This document shows, piece by piece, positions 57,202 to 64,000 of a stretch of DNA of 64,000 nucleotides; position 1 is the stretch's first letter; each line of letters starts with the position of its first letter. A program made the translations under genes and the position numbers. This stretch comes from Pseudomonas sp. B21-056 (GTDB lineage: Bacteria; Pseudomonadota; Gammaproteobacteria; Pseudomonadales; Pseudomonadaceae). The notes beneath the pieces are model-generated. The model made no database searches. It was given only the letters and a program-made list of their open reading frames with translations, and was not told where the DNA came from. The stretch covers positions 5,952,001 to 6,016,000 of the forward strand of contig NZ_CP087203.1 of assembly GCF_026016325.1 (NCBI RefSeq). Reading direction: 5' to 3'.

Positions 57202-57663
57202 TTAGGCTTTTACCAGCCCGGCGGCGATCACCAGTTCTTCCAACGCCAACAGATCCGGCACCTTTGCCACATGCTCGCCCACCTGCACAGCCGCCTGCTC
57301 CAGCCCGCACAGCGGCACGTCGACGTAGCTCAACTGGCTATCGAGCTTGTAGGAGCGCGGGATGCCTTGCACCAGCAGGGCGATGAACTTCAGTTGCGCA
57401 CGGCCGCCCAGGGCGTTGAGTACGACGATACGGGCGCGTTCGCCGATCACGGTTTTCTGGTCGCAGGCCGACTCGAAGCTCAACAACGGGATCTGCCGTT
57501 CACGCCAGGTGACCCAACCCAGGAACCACGGCGGGGTGTCCATATCGAAGGTGCCGCTCTGGTAGTCGATCAGCTCGGCCACCGCCACGTTGGGCAGCAC
57601 CAGGTAGCGGTCGGCCAGGGGCAACAGCAGCCCGGTCAGGTAGCGGGTGCGGTGGTCATGCAT
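57202..57663 (-). CDS. chpC: CheW-like adaptor ChpC
   Basis: Protein of 153 aa, CheW domain: LLLPLADRYLVLPNVAVAELIDY, PPWFLGWVTWRERQIPLLSFE, RIVVLNALGG. Placed directly after chpA (8-base overlap), as in Pseudomonas, so called ChpC. It should link receptors to the ChpA kinase in type IV pilus signalling. GGAGC lies about ten bases before the ATG. Confidence 0.88.
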   Translation of the reverse strand: MHDHRTRYLTGLLLPLADRYLVLPNVAVAELIDYQSGTFDMDTPPWFLGWVTWRERQIPLLSFESACDQKTVIGERARIVVLNALGGRAQLKFIALLVQGIPRSYKLDSQLSYVDVPLCGLEQAAVQVGEHVAKVPDLLALEELVIAAGLVKA

Positions 57664-60600
57664 GGGTCTTGCTCCAGTGGGCAATGCTCTCGAGCAGCAC
57701 CGACTCCTGATAGGGTTTGCCCAGGTAGTCGTTGACGCCGATGGCCATGGCCCGGTCGCGGTGTTTCTGGCCGGTGCGGGAGGTGATCATGATGATCGGC
57801 AGGTGCGCCAGGCGCGGATCGTTGCGTACTTGCGAAGCGACCTCGAAGCCGTCCATGCGTGGCATCTCGATGTCCAGCAGCATCAGGTCCGGGGTGTGTT
57901 CGGCCAGCACGGCCATGGCGTCCACGCCGTCCTTGGCGGTCAGCACGTGCATGCCATGCCGTTCGAGCAAGCGGCTGGTGACCTTGCGCACCGTCACCGA
58001 GTCGTCCACCACCAGCACCAGCAACGGCCGCAGATGCTCGCCCTCGCCGTCGGTCAGTACCGGGCCGCGCGGGGCCTGGCTGGGCATGGCGCGGATCGGC
58101 GCCAACAGGTCGAGAATCAGCACCACCCGGCCGTCGCCGAGGATGGTCGCGCCGGACAAGCCCTGGACCGCCGAGAATTGCGGGCCGAGGCTCTTGACCA
58201 CGATCTCCCGGGTTCCGACCGTAGCATCCACCTGCACCGCGATATGCCGTTCGTTGCACTGCATCAGCAACAGCGGCAAGGACTGGTTCTGGCCCAGCAG
58301 TTTCGGGCGGGGAGCGGTTTTCAGCAACTCGCCCAGATAGCACAATTCATAGCGCTGCCCGGCGTAGGTGTAGGTCGGTGGATCGAGTTGGTAATAAGCC
58401 TCCAGCTCGGCGGGCAGCACCCGCACGATGCTTTCGATGGTGTTCAGCGGGATCGCGTACTGGTCCTCGTGAGACTGCACCATCAGGGCTCGGTTGACCG
58501 ACACGGTGAAGGGCAAGCGGATACGGAAGTGCACGCCCTGCCCCGGTGTCGAGTCGATGATCATGCTGCCACCCAGTTGCCGGACTTCTTCGTGGACCAC
58601 GTCCATGCCGACACCGCGCCCGGAGATCTGGGTGATTTTTTCGGCGGTGGAGAACCCCGGTTGCAGGATGAACTGCAGCACGTCGCGGTCGCTGATGTCA
58701 CTGTCCGGCGCCAGCAGCCCGCGCTTGATCGCCTTGCGCCGCACCGCGTCCAGCGGCACACCAGCACCGTCGTCGCGGATGTCGAAGACGATGTCGCCGC
58801 CTTCCCGGGACAAGTCGAGGCTGATCCGTCCACGGGCCGGCTTGCCCGCGGCGATGCGCACGTCGGCCGGCTCCAGGCCATGATCGACGGCGTTGCGCAG
58901 CATGTGTTCCAGCGGCGCGGCCATGCGCTCCAGCACGTTGCGATCCATCTCGCCTTCGGCATTATCGACGACGAACTCCACATCCTTGCCCAGCTCCTGC
59001 GCCACCTGCCGGACGATGCGCTGGAGCCGCGGCACCATGCGCTCGAACGGCACCATGCGCGTGCGCATCAGGCCTTCTTGGAGCCGGGTGTTGATGCGCC
59101 GCTGCTGTTGCAGCAGGTTCTCGGCGTCATGGTTGCTGCGATCCAGGGTTTCCTTGAGATCGAGCAAGTCCGAGGCGGATTCGAACAGCGCCCGGGACAA
59201 CTGTTGCAGCTGGGAATGACGGTCCATCTCCAGCGGGTCGAACTCTTCGTAGCCCAGGCGCTCGGCCTCCACTTGCTGGCGACTGAGGATCCGCCCCTGG
59301 GTTTCGGTGTCCAGGCGTCGCAACTGGTCGCGCATGCGCTCGATGGTGGTTTCCATCTCGCTCAGGGCCACGTGTGCGTCGTTGACCTGCTGTTCGATAC
59401 GGCCACGGAAGATCGACGTTTCACCGGCGAGGTTCACCAGCTCGTCCAGCAGTTCGGCGGACACCTTGACCATGTCCGCGCCGTCGCTCGATGCGCCTGG
59501 CTCGGGCTTGACGGGCGCGGGCGTCGGAGCCGCACTCACGGGCAGCGCCGGGATCACGGTGGGCTCCGGAGCCGTGATGGTTTCGGGCGTTTCGCTGTCC
59601 TGCGGGTGATTGACCGCCTGGATCTGCGCAATCAGCCGGTCCGCCGGCGGGCAGGCCAGGCCGGCCCGTACCGCGTCGAGCATGTGGGCCAGGCGGTCAT
59701 GGCTGCTCTGCAGCAGGACGAACAGCGCCGGAGTCGGTTGCAGCAGGCCTGCGGACAAGCCTTCATAGAGGTTTTCCAGCTCATGGGCCAGGTCGCCAAT
59801 GGGCCCGATTTCCACCATCCGTGCACCGCCCTTGAGGGTGTGCAGGTCCCGCAGCAGGGTTTCCACTGCCTGGCGATTCGACGGTTCGGCCTGCCAGCGC
59901 AGCAAGGCCGCGCCGGAGCTTTCGAGGATGTCGAAGCCTTCTTCGAGGAAGATTTCCAACAGTTCTGGATCATGACCGGCGGCGTCGCCCGGGGTCGAGC
60001 CAGAGCCCTCGATAGCGTTCGGCTTGTCCTGACGGAACCGGCGAATGGCGTCGATCAGCGAAACCGGATCGCCCAGCGTCTGGCCCTGCTGCAATTGCCC
60101 GAGCAGCAGGTCGAGGCGTTCGTGACTGCCGTTGAGCAGGTGCGCCAGTTCATCGCTGTAGCTGTAGCGGCGATCCACCAGGCCTTCGTAGAGATTTTCC
60201 AGTTCCTGGGCCAGATCGCCGATTGGCCGGATATCGGCCATACGTGCGCCACCCTTGAGGGTGTGCAGGTCCCGCTGCAACGAGGACAGCGGCGCCCCGT
60301 TGTCCGGGTCGTCCAGCCAGCGGTGCAGGGCCTGGGCCGCGCTTTCCAGGATGTCCTGGGCCTCTTCGAGGAAGATCGAAGTAATGTCGTCGTCCATCGA
60401 GGTGTCAGCGGGAACGTCGCGTTCAAGCTCGGCGGTGGCGTGACCCAGCTCGCGGATGCTTAAGGTGCGGCTGCCGTCGCTGCGGATCAGGCCCGTGGCC
60501 GACGGGTCGAGACCGGCCTCGAGCAAGGCGTGCAGGGCCTGGATCCGCTCGGGCTGGGGATGCACATGTTGCCCGGCCGCCAACTCGTCGAGCATGTCGA

Positions 60601-63600
60601 TCAGCGCTTCATGGGCACGTTGCGCCTGCTGGAAAAATTCGTCGCTGACCGCCAGGCTGCTTTCTTCCACCGCGCCATAGAGATCGAGCAAGGCTTCACA
60701 GAGTTCGTCCACCGGGTGCAGGTCAGCCAGGTGTGCCCCTTCGCCGAGGGTGGTCAATTCATCCAGCAGCGCGCTCAGCTCCTGGCCCTCGCCAGGGTGC
60801 TGCTGCCAGCGTTGCAGCAGGCTTTCGGCGTCCAGCAGGATGTCCATGCCCTGGGCCAGGAAATCGTTGATCAGTTGCGGGTCGCGCTTGTTCCGCGAGC
60901 CGTTGTCCGAGGTGTCGTTGGCCGCCTGCAGACGCTCGGTCAACAGGGCCTGGGCTCGCTGGATCAAGTCCGCGGCCCCGGGAATCGGCGCCAACGGGTC
61001 GCCGTGCAACTGACGCAGGCCCAGGCGCAGCAGGCCCTCGGCTTCCAGCAGGCATTCGACTTCATCCAGGTCGAGGGCAATCAGGTGCACCCGGTATTCC
61101 CGGGCCAACTGGTCCATCGCCCCGGCCAGCTCGGCAATCGGCAGCACGCCAGCCATCGATGCGCTGCCCTTGAGGGTGTGCAGGGCACGCTGCAATTCGT
61201 CGCTGGCCTGCAAGGGCAGGTGTTCGGCGGCCTGGTCGAGAAAACGGTTGAGGCTGGCGAGATGACCCTGGGCTTCATTGTCGAAGATCTTCAACAACAG
61301 CGGGTCGAGGGCAGCCACGTCCCGTTCGTCTTCATCGAGTTCATCATTGCCCTTGGCGAGGGCGTGCGCGCGTGCGGCCAACCGGTCGACATCGTCACGC
61401 TGGCGCTGGTGATGGGCAGCAAAATCGGCGACCAGCGCGGGCAGCAGCCGCACCGTGTCGTCCACCAGTTGCAGGACCGCAGTACCCGGCTCGACGCTGC
61501 GCTCCAGTACCCGATTGAGCAGGTTCTCCACCGCCCAGGCCAGCTCACCCAGCACCAGTGCCCGGACCATGCGGCCGCTGCCCTTGAGGGTGTGGAAAGC
61601 CCGGCGCACTTCGCCCAGGGCGACCTGGTCAGCGGGGTGAGCAGCCCAGCGCGGCAGGTACTCGTGCAGCACCTCCAGCACCTCGCCGGTTTCCTCAAGG
61701 AAGACTTCGCGCAACTCGTCGTCGACCGGATGCTCATCCTGCGGGGGCGGCAGCAGGCTGCCCGGCGTGCTCCTGGCCGGCGGGTTGACCGCCGAGACCG
61801 GGCTGGCCAGCATGTCGGCGAGGGACTGCACGGTCTGCGGATCATCCAGCTCCTGCAAGTCCTGCATGACCTGGGCTTCGTTGGGGCTGAGCACATCATC
61901 GAGCAGCGGCACCCGGGCTTCATCGGGGAAGTAGCCGAGCGCGGCCAGGCTCCGCTCAACCACGTCCAACAACGGTTCACCGGGGGTCTCCGGGTCTTCG
62001 CTCAGACGCTCCAGGTAGTATTCGAGACCGGTGATCACGTCAGCCAGATGGTCGAGCTCTTCCCAATCCGGCCGGGCCTGATCCAGCAGCAGGTGGTCGC
62101 GGATGAAGCCGTTGCAGGCTTCCACCAGGCCGGCGGCGCGGCTCAAGGGGATCATCGCCAGCGCGCCGCGGACCTGGGTCAGCAAGGTGGGCAGGGTCTG
62201 TAATTGCTCGCTGTTCCAGTCGGCGTCGATGTAGTCGACGATCATGTCCTTGGCCTGTTGCAGGCAGGTGTGGGCTTCCTTGATGACGATCTGGTGGATC
62301 TGGGTCAGGTCGGTGGTGGGCAGCGGGCTGTCTTCGCGACTTTCAGGTTCGACGGTGCCGATCATGCCGGCCAGGTTGGCCTCGACATAGAGCAAGGCAC
62401 CGGCGACGTCCATGAGGGTCGCGTCATCAGGCTCGCGCTGGCCCTGGGCGAGGCTCAGCACCACCGCCGACTGATCGATGATGACCTTGCGTGGCTGGCC
62501 GAAACCGAGCACCGCCAGGGTATCGGCGATCTGCCGCAGGGGCGCCAGCAGGCTGTCCAGCTCCGAGGCGTGCTGGCGGTCGCTGCGCACGAACAGGTCC
62601 AGCCGCTCCTTGACCCGCACCAGCTCCTCGCAGAGCGCGGTGAGCACCGAGCGCATGGCATCGCGGTCAGGCCCGGCCAGACGCGCACGTTCTTCGTCGA
62701 GCATGGCGCTGTCGGGCAGCGCGTCGTCCAGTGAGTAGCGTTCTTTCATGATCTGCATTTGCCCGCTGGGGTGTTCGGCCTTGGCAATATAGAACAACAA
62801 GCTCTTGAGCAGGTGCGGCGGTGCCGGTTCATTGATACCCGGCATGCCGTGCTCCAACAGGCGCTTGAGCTCCTTGTCGGCTTCCTTGAACAGGCTGCGC
62901 AACGCCGGGCTGTTGGCGATGCGTCCGTCGCGCATGCCCTCGACCAGCGCCGAGGCCACCTGCCACAAGGCACTGAGCGGCGCGTCGGCGCAGAGCCCTT
63001 CCAGGCGATGGAAGACCTTGGCCAGGTAACCGAGGTGGGTGGCGTCATCCTGCTCGCGCAGCAGACCCACCAGGGCCATTTGCAAGGTCTGGCGCAATTT
63101 GCGCAAGGTGCCGGGCAGGTCCGCCGGCTCGAGCCGCTTCAGCACCACGTCGCCGAGGGGCGCGATATCCGGCAGTTCGGGGCTGAACAGACTGGTTTCC
63201 GACAACAGGCTCTCGCCCCGGGCACTGCGCAGGTCGTTGATCAAAGGCAAGACCACCAACGGCAGGTCGCGGCGGGCGCTCTGGATGCGGTCCAGGTACA
63301 TCGGCAACTGGCCCAAGGCCTGGCTCAACAGGCTGATGGCTTCGTCGCGATGGGCGATGCGGTTGTCCTGCAGCGCGCTGCACAGTTGCTCCATTTCTTC
63401 GGCCAGCAAGGCCGCGCCATAGAACTCGACCATCTGCAGGCCGCCATGCACCTGATGAATGCAGGCCAGGCATTGCTCAAGGGCATCCACCGCCTGCGGA
63501 TCATCCACCAGCCGGTTGAGGGCCAGATGGGCCTGCTTCAGCGTTTCGGCAATCTCGCCCTTGACCCATTCCAGGGCCACATAGTCGTGCCGATCACCCA

Positions 63601-63601
63601 T
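57656..63601 (-). CDS. chpA: Chemotaxis-type hybrid histidine kinase ChpA (twitching motility)
   Basis: Protein of 1981 aa. Canonical Hpt motifs (HTLKG) at His670, His808, His1113 and His1254. Less canonical Hpt-like sites are near His49 (IHQVHGG) and His198 (FHRLEG). Thr950 in LTTLGEGAHL replaces the His, as in the Tpt domain known from ChpA. A dimerisation/HATPase region follows (AVDHGLEPADVRIAAGKPARG, DIRDDGAGVPLDAVRR, GRGVGMDVV), then a CheW-like domain, and a receiver with Asp1910 in LLDIEMPRMDG. It is shorter than P. aeruginosa ChpA (about 2470 aa). It phosphorylates PilG/PilH-type regulators controlling pili. Confidence 0.95.
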   Translation of the reverse strand: MGDRHDYVALEWVKGEIAETLKQAHLALNRLVDDPQAVDALEQCLACIHQVHGGLQMVEFYGAALLAEEMEQLCSALQDNRIAHRDEAISLLSQALGQLPMYLDRIQSARRDLPLVVLPLINDLRSARGESLLSETSLFSPELPDIAPLGDVVLKRLEPADLPGTLRKLRQTLQMALVGLLREQDDATHLGYLAKVFHRLEGLCADAPLSALWQVASALVEGMRDGRIANSPALRSLFKEADKELKRLLEHGMPGINEPAPPHLLKSLLFYIAKAEHPSGQMQIMKERYSLDDALPDSAMLDEERARLAGPDRDAMRSVLTALCEELVRVKERLDLFVRSDRQHASELDSLLAPLRQIADTLAVLGFGQPRKVIIDQSAVVLSLAQGQREPDDATLMDVAGALLYVEANLAGMIGTVEPESREDSPLPTTDLTQIHQIVIKEAHTCLQQAKDMIVDYIDADWNSEQLQTLPTLLTQVRGALAMIPLSRAAGLVEACNGFIRDHLLLDQARPDWEELDHLADVITGLEYYLERLSEDPETPGEPLLDVVERSLAALGYFPDEARVPLLDDVLSPNEAQVMQDLQELDDPQTVQSLADMLASPVSAVNPPARSTPGSLLPPPQDEHPVDDELREVFLEETGEVLEVLHEYLPRWAAHPADQVALGEVRRAFHTLKGSGRMVRALVLGELAWAVENLLNRVLERSVEPGTAVLQLVDDTVRLLPALVADFAAHHQRQRDDVDRLAARAHALAKGNDELDEDERDVAALDPLLLKIFDNEAQGHLASLNRFLDQAAEHLPLQASDELQRALHTLKGSASMAGVLPIAELAGAMDQLAREYRVHLIALDLDEVECLLEAEGLLRLGLRQLHGDPLAPIPGAADLIQRAQALLTERLQAANDTSDNGSRNKRDPQLINDFLAQGMDILLDAESLLQRWQQHPGEGQELSALLDELTTLGEGAHLADLHPVDELCEALLDLYGAVEESSLAVSDEFFQQAQRAHEALIDMLDELAAGQHVHPQPERIQALHALLEAGLDPSATGLIRSDGSRTLSIRELGHATAELERDVPADTSMDDDITSIFLEEAQDILESAAQALHRWLDDPDNGAPLSSLQRDLHTLKGGARMADIRPIGDLAQELENLYEGLVDRRYSYSDELAHLLNGSHERLDLLLGQLQQGQTLGDPVSLIDAIRRFRQDKPNAIEGSGSTPGDAAGHDPELLEIFLEEGFDILESSGAALLRWQAEPSNRQAVETLLRDLHTLKGGARMVEIGPIGDLAHELENLYEGLSAGLLQPTPALFVLLQSSHDRLAHMLDAVRAGLACPPADRLIAQIQAVNHPQDSETPETITAPEPTVIPALPVSAAPTPAPVKPEPGASSDGADMVKVSAELLDELVNLAGETSIFRGRIEQQVNDAHVALSEMETTIERMRDQLRRLDTETQGRILSRQQVEAERLGYEEFDPLEMDRHSQLQQLSRALFESASDLLDLKETLDRSNHDAENLLQQQRRINTRLQEGLMRTRMVPFERMVPRLQRIVRQVAQELGKDVEFVVDNAEGEMDRNVLERMAAPLEHMLRNAVDHGLEPADVRIAAGKPARGRISLDLSREGGDIVFDIRDDGAGVPLDAVRRKAIKRGLLAPDSDISDRDVLQFILQPGFSTAEKITQISGRGVGMDVVHEEVRQLGGSMIIDSTPGQGVHFRIRLPFTVSVNRALMVQSHEDQYAIPLNTIESIVRVLPAELEAYYQLDPPTYTYAGQRYELCYLGELLKTAPRPKLLGQNQSLPLLLMQCNERHIAVQVDATVGTREIVVKSLGPQFSAVQGLSGATILGDGRVVLILDLLAPIRAMPSQAPRGPVLTDGEGEHLRPLLVLVVDDSVTVRKVTSRLLERHGMHVLTAKDGVDAMAVLAEHTPDLMLLDIEMPRMDGFEVASQVRNDPRLAHLPIIMITSRTGQKHRDRAMAIGVNDYLGKPYQESVLLESIAHWSKTHA

Positions 63602-63622
63602 AACCGCTCCAAATCAGCCCCT

Positions 63623-63720
63623 TGTAGGAGCTGCCGAGTGCAACGAGGCTGCGATCTTTCCCCTGACAATTGAGTCTCAAGCGAAAGATCAAAAGATCAC
63701 AGCCTTCGGCAGCGCCTACA
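63623..63720. repeat. Inverted repeat (family C REP-like)
   Basis: TGTAGGAGCTGCCGAGTGCA-type left arm and inverted right arm with GATCTTT/AAAGATC centre. Same family as 32341-32430; it separates pilJ from chpA. Confidence 0.88.
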
Positions 63721-63727
63721 CCACCGT

Positions 63728-64000
63728 TCACGCCGAATCCTCATTTTTAACCGCCGGCAAGGTAAAACCCGACACCGAACGACGCAATTGGCTGGCCATT
63801 TTCGCCAGGTTGCCAATGCTCTCGGCAGTGGCGGTGGAGCCGGACGAGGTCTGTGTGGTGATCTGCTGGATCACGTTCATCGTCAGGGAAATCTGCCCCG
63901 CCGAGGTGGTCTGCTGCTGCGCTGCGTTGGAAATGCTCTGGATCAGCGCCGCCAGGGTCTTGGACACGCCCTCGATCTCTTCCAGGGCCACGCCGGCATC
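63728..64000 (-). CDS. pilJ: Methyl-accepting chemotaxis protein PilJ, C-terminal end
   Basis: The frame is open to the right edge, so only about 90 residues are visible. They form the end of an MCP signalling coiled coil: ISNAAQQQTTSAGQISLTMNVIQQITTQTSSGSTATAESIGNLA. Position immediately upstream of chpA identifies it as PilJ, the receptor of the Chp pathway. The short tail ends FTLPAVKNEDSA. Confidence 0.88.
   Translation of the reverse strand, partial: DAGVALEEIEGVSKTLAALIQSISNAAQQQTTSAGQISLTMNVIQQITTQTSSGSTATAESIGNLAKMASQLRRSVSGFTLPAVKNEDSA

Noticed and set aside
57647..60463. Plus-strand open frame of 938 codons
   Set aside because: It is antisense to chpA, with composition (Gln, His, Ala, Gly-rich) typical of the reverse frame of a GC-rich gene, and has no domain or RBS.

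Overview
The window is chromosomal DNA from a GC-rich gammaproteobacterium, almost certainly a Pseudomonas of the fluorescens group. Three things point there: the gene neighbourhoods (tkt-epd-pgk-fba, metK beside an ArsR-methyltransferase fusion, ahcY-metF behind an SAH riboswitch, bioA-rsmE, mdcABCDEGHLM with mdcR, pilJ-chpA-chpC); very dense REP/REPIN-type intergenic palindromes built on a GGGAGCGAGC..GCTCGCGA core; and strong GC3 codon use. I see no rRNA, tRNA, prophage, transposase or CRISPR array.

Layout. 1-8.8 kb: end of an MFS exporter, the DbpA helicase, an HI0933-type flavoprotein, a YccS-like membrane protein, an orphan solute-binding protein, a GNAT acetyltransferase, and a small winged-helix protein with a YgjP-type metallopeptidase. 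8.8-13.6 kb: a REC-PAS-GGDEF-EAL regulator, two tandem family-7 alginate lyase copies (the second frameshifted), and a DUF3077 gene behind a highly structured leader. 13.8-20.2 kb, minus strand: central carbon genes tktA, epd, pgk and fba, with two small lipoprotein genes (one MliC-like) inserted. 20.4-33.3 kb: methyl-cycle genes (ArsR-methyltransferase, metK; then SAH riboswitch, ahcY, metF) separated by a RhtB exporter, LigB, a DUF1090 protein, a c-type cytochrome lipoprotein, MltA, MAPEG, EamA and FNT membrane proteins and a thioesterase. 33.3-43.5 kb: a glycosyltransferase-like protein, a second orphan binding protein, RhlE, the YceI/cytochrome b561 pair, an amine oxidase with a histone-like tail, bioA and rsmE. 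43.5-47.3 kb: an amino-acid binding protein, a DadA-like oxidase, a divergent LysR regulator and a hemolysin-III family protein. 47.5-55.8 kb: a complete biotin-independent malonate decarboxylase locus with transporter and regulator. 56.1-57.2 kb: a HEPN/MNT two-gene module with a striking operator. 57.2-64 kb: the end of pilJ, the large Chp hybrid kinase ChpA, and ChpC.

How the parts work together. The methyl-cycle genes form one pathway (SAM synthesis, SAH hydrolysis, methyl-THF supply), apparently with two separate sensing devices: an RNA aptamer for SAH, and an ArsR-methyltransferase protein with a perfect palindrome upstream. The mdc genes overlap nearly end to end and encode the decarboxylase subunits, prosthetic-group synthesis, acyl-carrier charging and malonate uptake. 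The Chp genes belong to the type IV pilus/twitching signalling pathway.

The most interesting items are the HEPN/MNT module, whose 25-bp perfect palindrome fills the promoter spacer and whose HEPN protein has Tyr where the catalytic His is expected; the multi-hairpin leader of the DUF3077 gene; the duplicated alginate lyase with a one-base frameshift at a C5/A4 tract; and REP elements that have become parts of genes (the C-terminus of RsmE, the stop codon of mdcR). All functional calls come from reading motifs and context; no database search was run.
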